The position numbers and the translations under genes were made by a program. 6,174 nt of DNA. Origin: Halieaceae bacterium (GTDB lineage: Bacteria; Pseudomonadota; Gammaproteobacteria; Pseudomonadales; Halieaceae). A model generated the notes under the pieces. The model saw only the letters and a program-made list of their open reading frames with translations. It did no database searches and was not told where the DNA came from. This document shows positions 6,091 through 6,174 of the stretch, in pieces (position 1 is the first letter of the stretch; the number at the start of each line of letters is the position of its first letter). The stretch spans positions 1-6,174 of the forward strand of contig WTHO01000131.1 of the NCBI GenBank assembly GCA_011523115.1, written 5' to 3'.

Positions 6091-6174
6091 AGCGCTCGCA
6101 ATTCATTGAGTGGAGGGGTTACGCCTTTGAAGCATACCGGGCTGCCATCGACCGTCAACGAATAATTGCAGCAT
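6087..6174 (-). CDS. C-terminal end of an unidentified upstream gene (partial)
   Basis: Reading the minus strand from the right edge, one frame stays open for 28 codons and stops at a TGA whose TG is also part of the start codon of the following [2Fe-2S] subunit gene (ATGA overlap). The visible tail reads about CCNYSLTVDGSPVC followed by FKGVTPPLNELRAL, with three cysteines. The overlap is the same type seen at most other junctions here, which is the main reason to believe it is coding. The family cannot be identified from 28 residues. A second frame is also open to a TGA at 6103-6105, so the choice of frame is an inference. If real, this gene probably belongs to the same operon. Confidence 0.45.
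   Translation of the reverse strand, partial: CCNYSLTVDGSPVCFKGVTPPLNELRAL

Noticed and set aside
6103..6174. Short minus-strand frame beginning with ATG at the right edge, resembling an aldehyde dehydrogenase N-terminus
   Set aside because: It is only 23 residues before a stop, and the ATG at the edge is coincidental. The alternative frame with an ATGA overlap fits the operon better.
1..6174. Mobile elements, CRISPR arrays, RNA genes, intrinsic terminators
   Set aside because: No repeats, inverted ends, tRNA-like folds or hairpin plus T-run structures were seen; the window is almost completely filled by coding sequence.

Overview
The window holds one continuous, tightly packed set of genes, all on the minus strand, so transcription runs from high to low coordinates. 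Every complete gene product looks destined for the periplasm of a Gram-negative, sulfur-oxidising proteobacterium. Tat and Sec signal peptides, c-type hemes, a flavocytochrome c pair and Sox proteins support this. Moderately high GC and the style of the Sox proteins suggest a gammaproteobacterium, but the lineage is an inference and an alphaproteobacterium is not excluded.

Layout in transcription order: (1) 6174-6087, the last 28 codons of an unidentified gene cut by the right edge. (2) 6090-5635, a small [2Fe-2S] subunit, and 5624-3444, a Tat-exported molybdopterin large subunit. Together they form a xanthine dehydrogenase-family hydroxylase/oxidoreductase of the IorAB (isoquinoline 1-oxidoreductase-like) type with unknown substrate. 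(3) 3441-3109, a monoheme cytochrome resembling the first heme domain of FccA, and 3112-1844, the FAD subunit FccB of sulfide dehydrogenase (the counterpart of SoxF). (4) 1847-1419 soxX, 1422-964 soxY, 964-644 soxZ and 647-1 soxA, the last cut by the left edge. There is no gap above about 10 bases between genes and no promoter or terminator was seen inside the window. Any promoter lies beyond the right edge. soxB and soxCD are not in the window; if present they lie elsewhere, soxB plausibly just past the left edge.

How the parts work together: SoxYZ carries the sulfur substrate on the SoxY C-terminal cysteine. SoxXA oxidatively links thiosulfate to that cysteine. FccAB oxidises sulfide (or polysulfide) and passes electrons to cytochrome c. 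The molybdenum hydroxylase would also deliver electrons in the periplasm, possibly to the adjacent cytochrome. From the cytochrome gene to soxA every junction is an ATGA or TGATG overlap, so these six genes look translationally coupled.

The two points most worth following are the SoxY C-terminus, which ends AACVL where canonical SoxY has GGCGG, and the packing of a xanthine dehydrogenase-family molybdoenzyme directly onto the front of a sulfide/thiosulfate oxidation operon.
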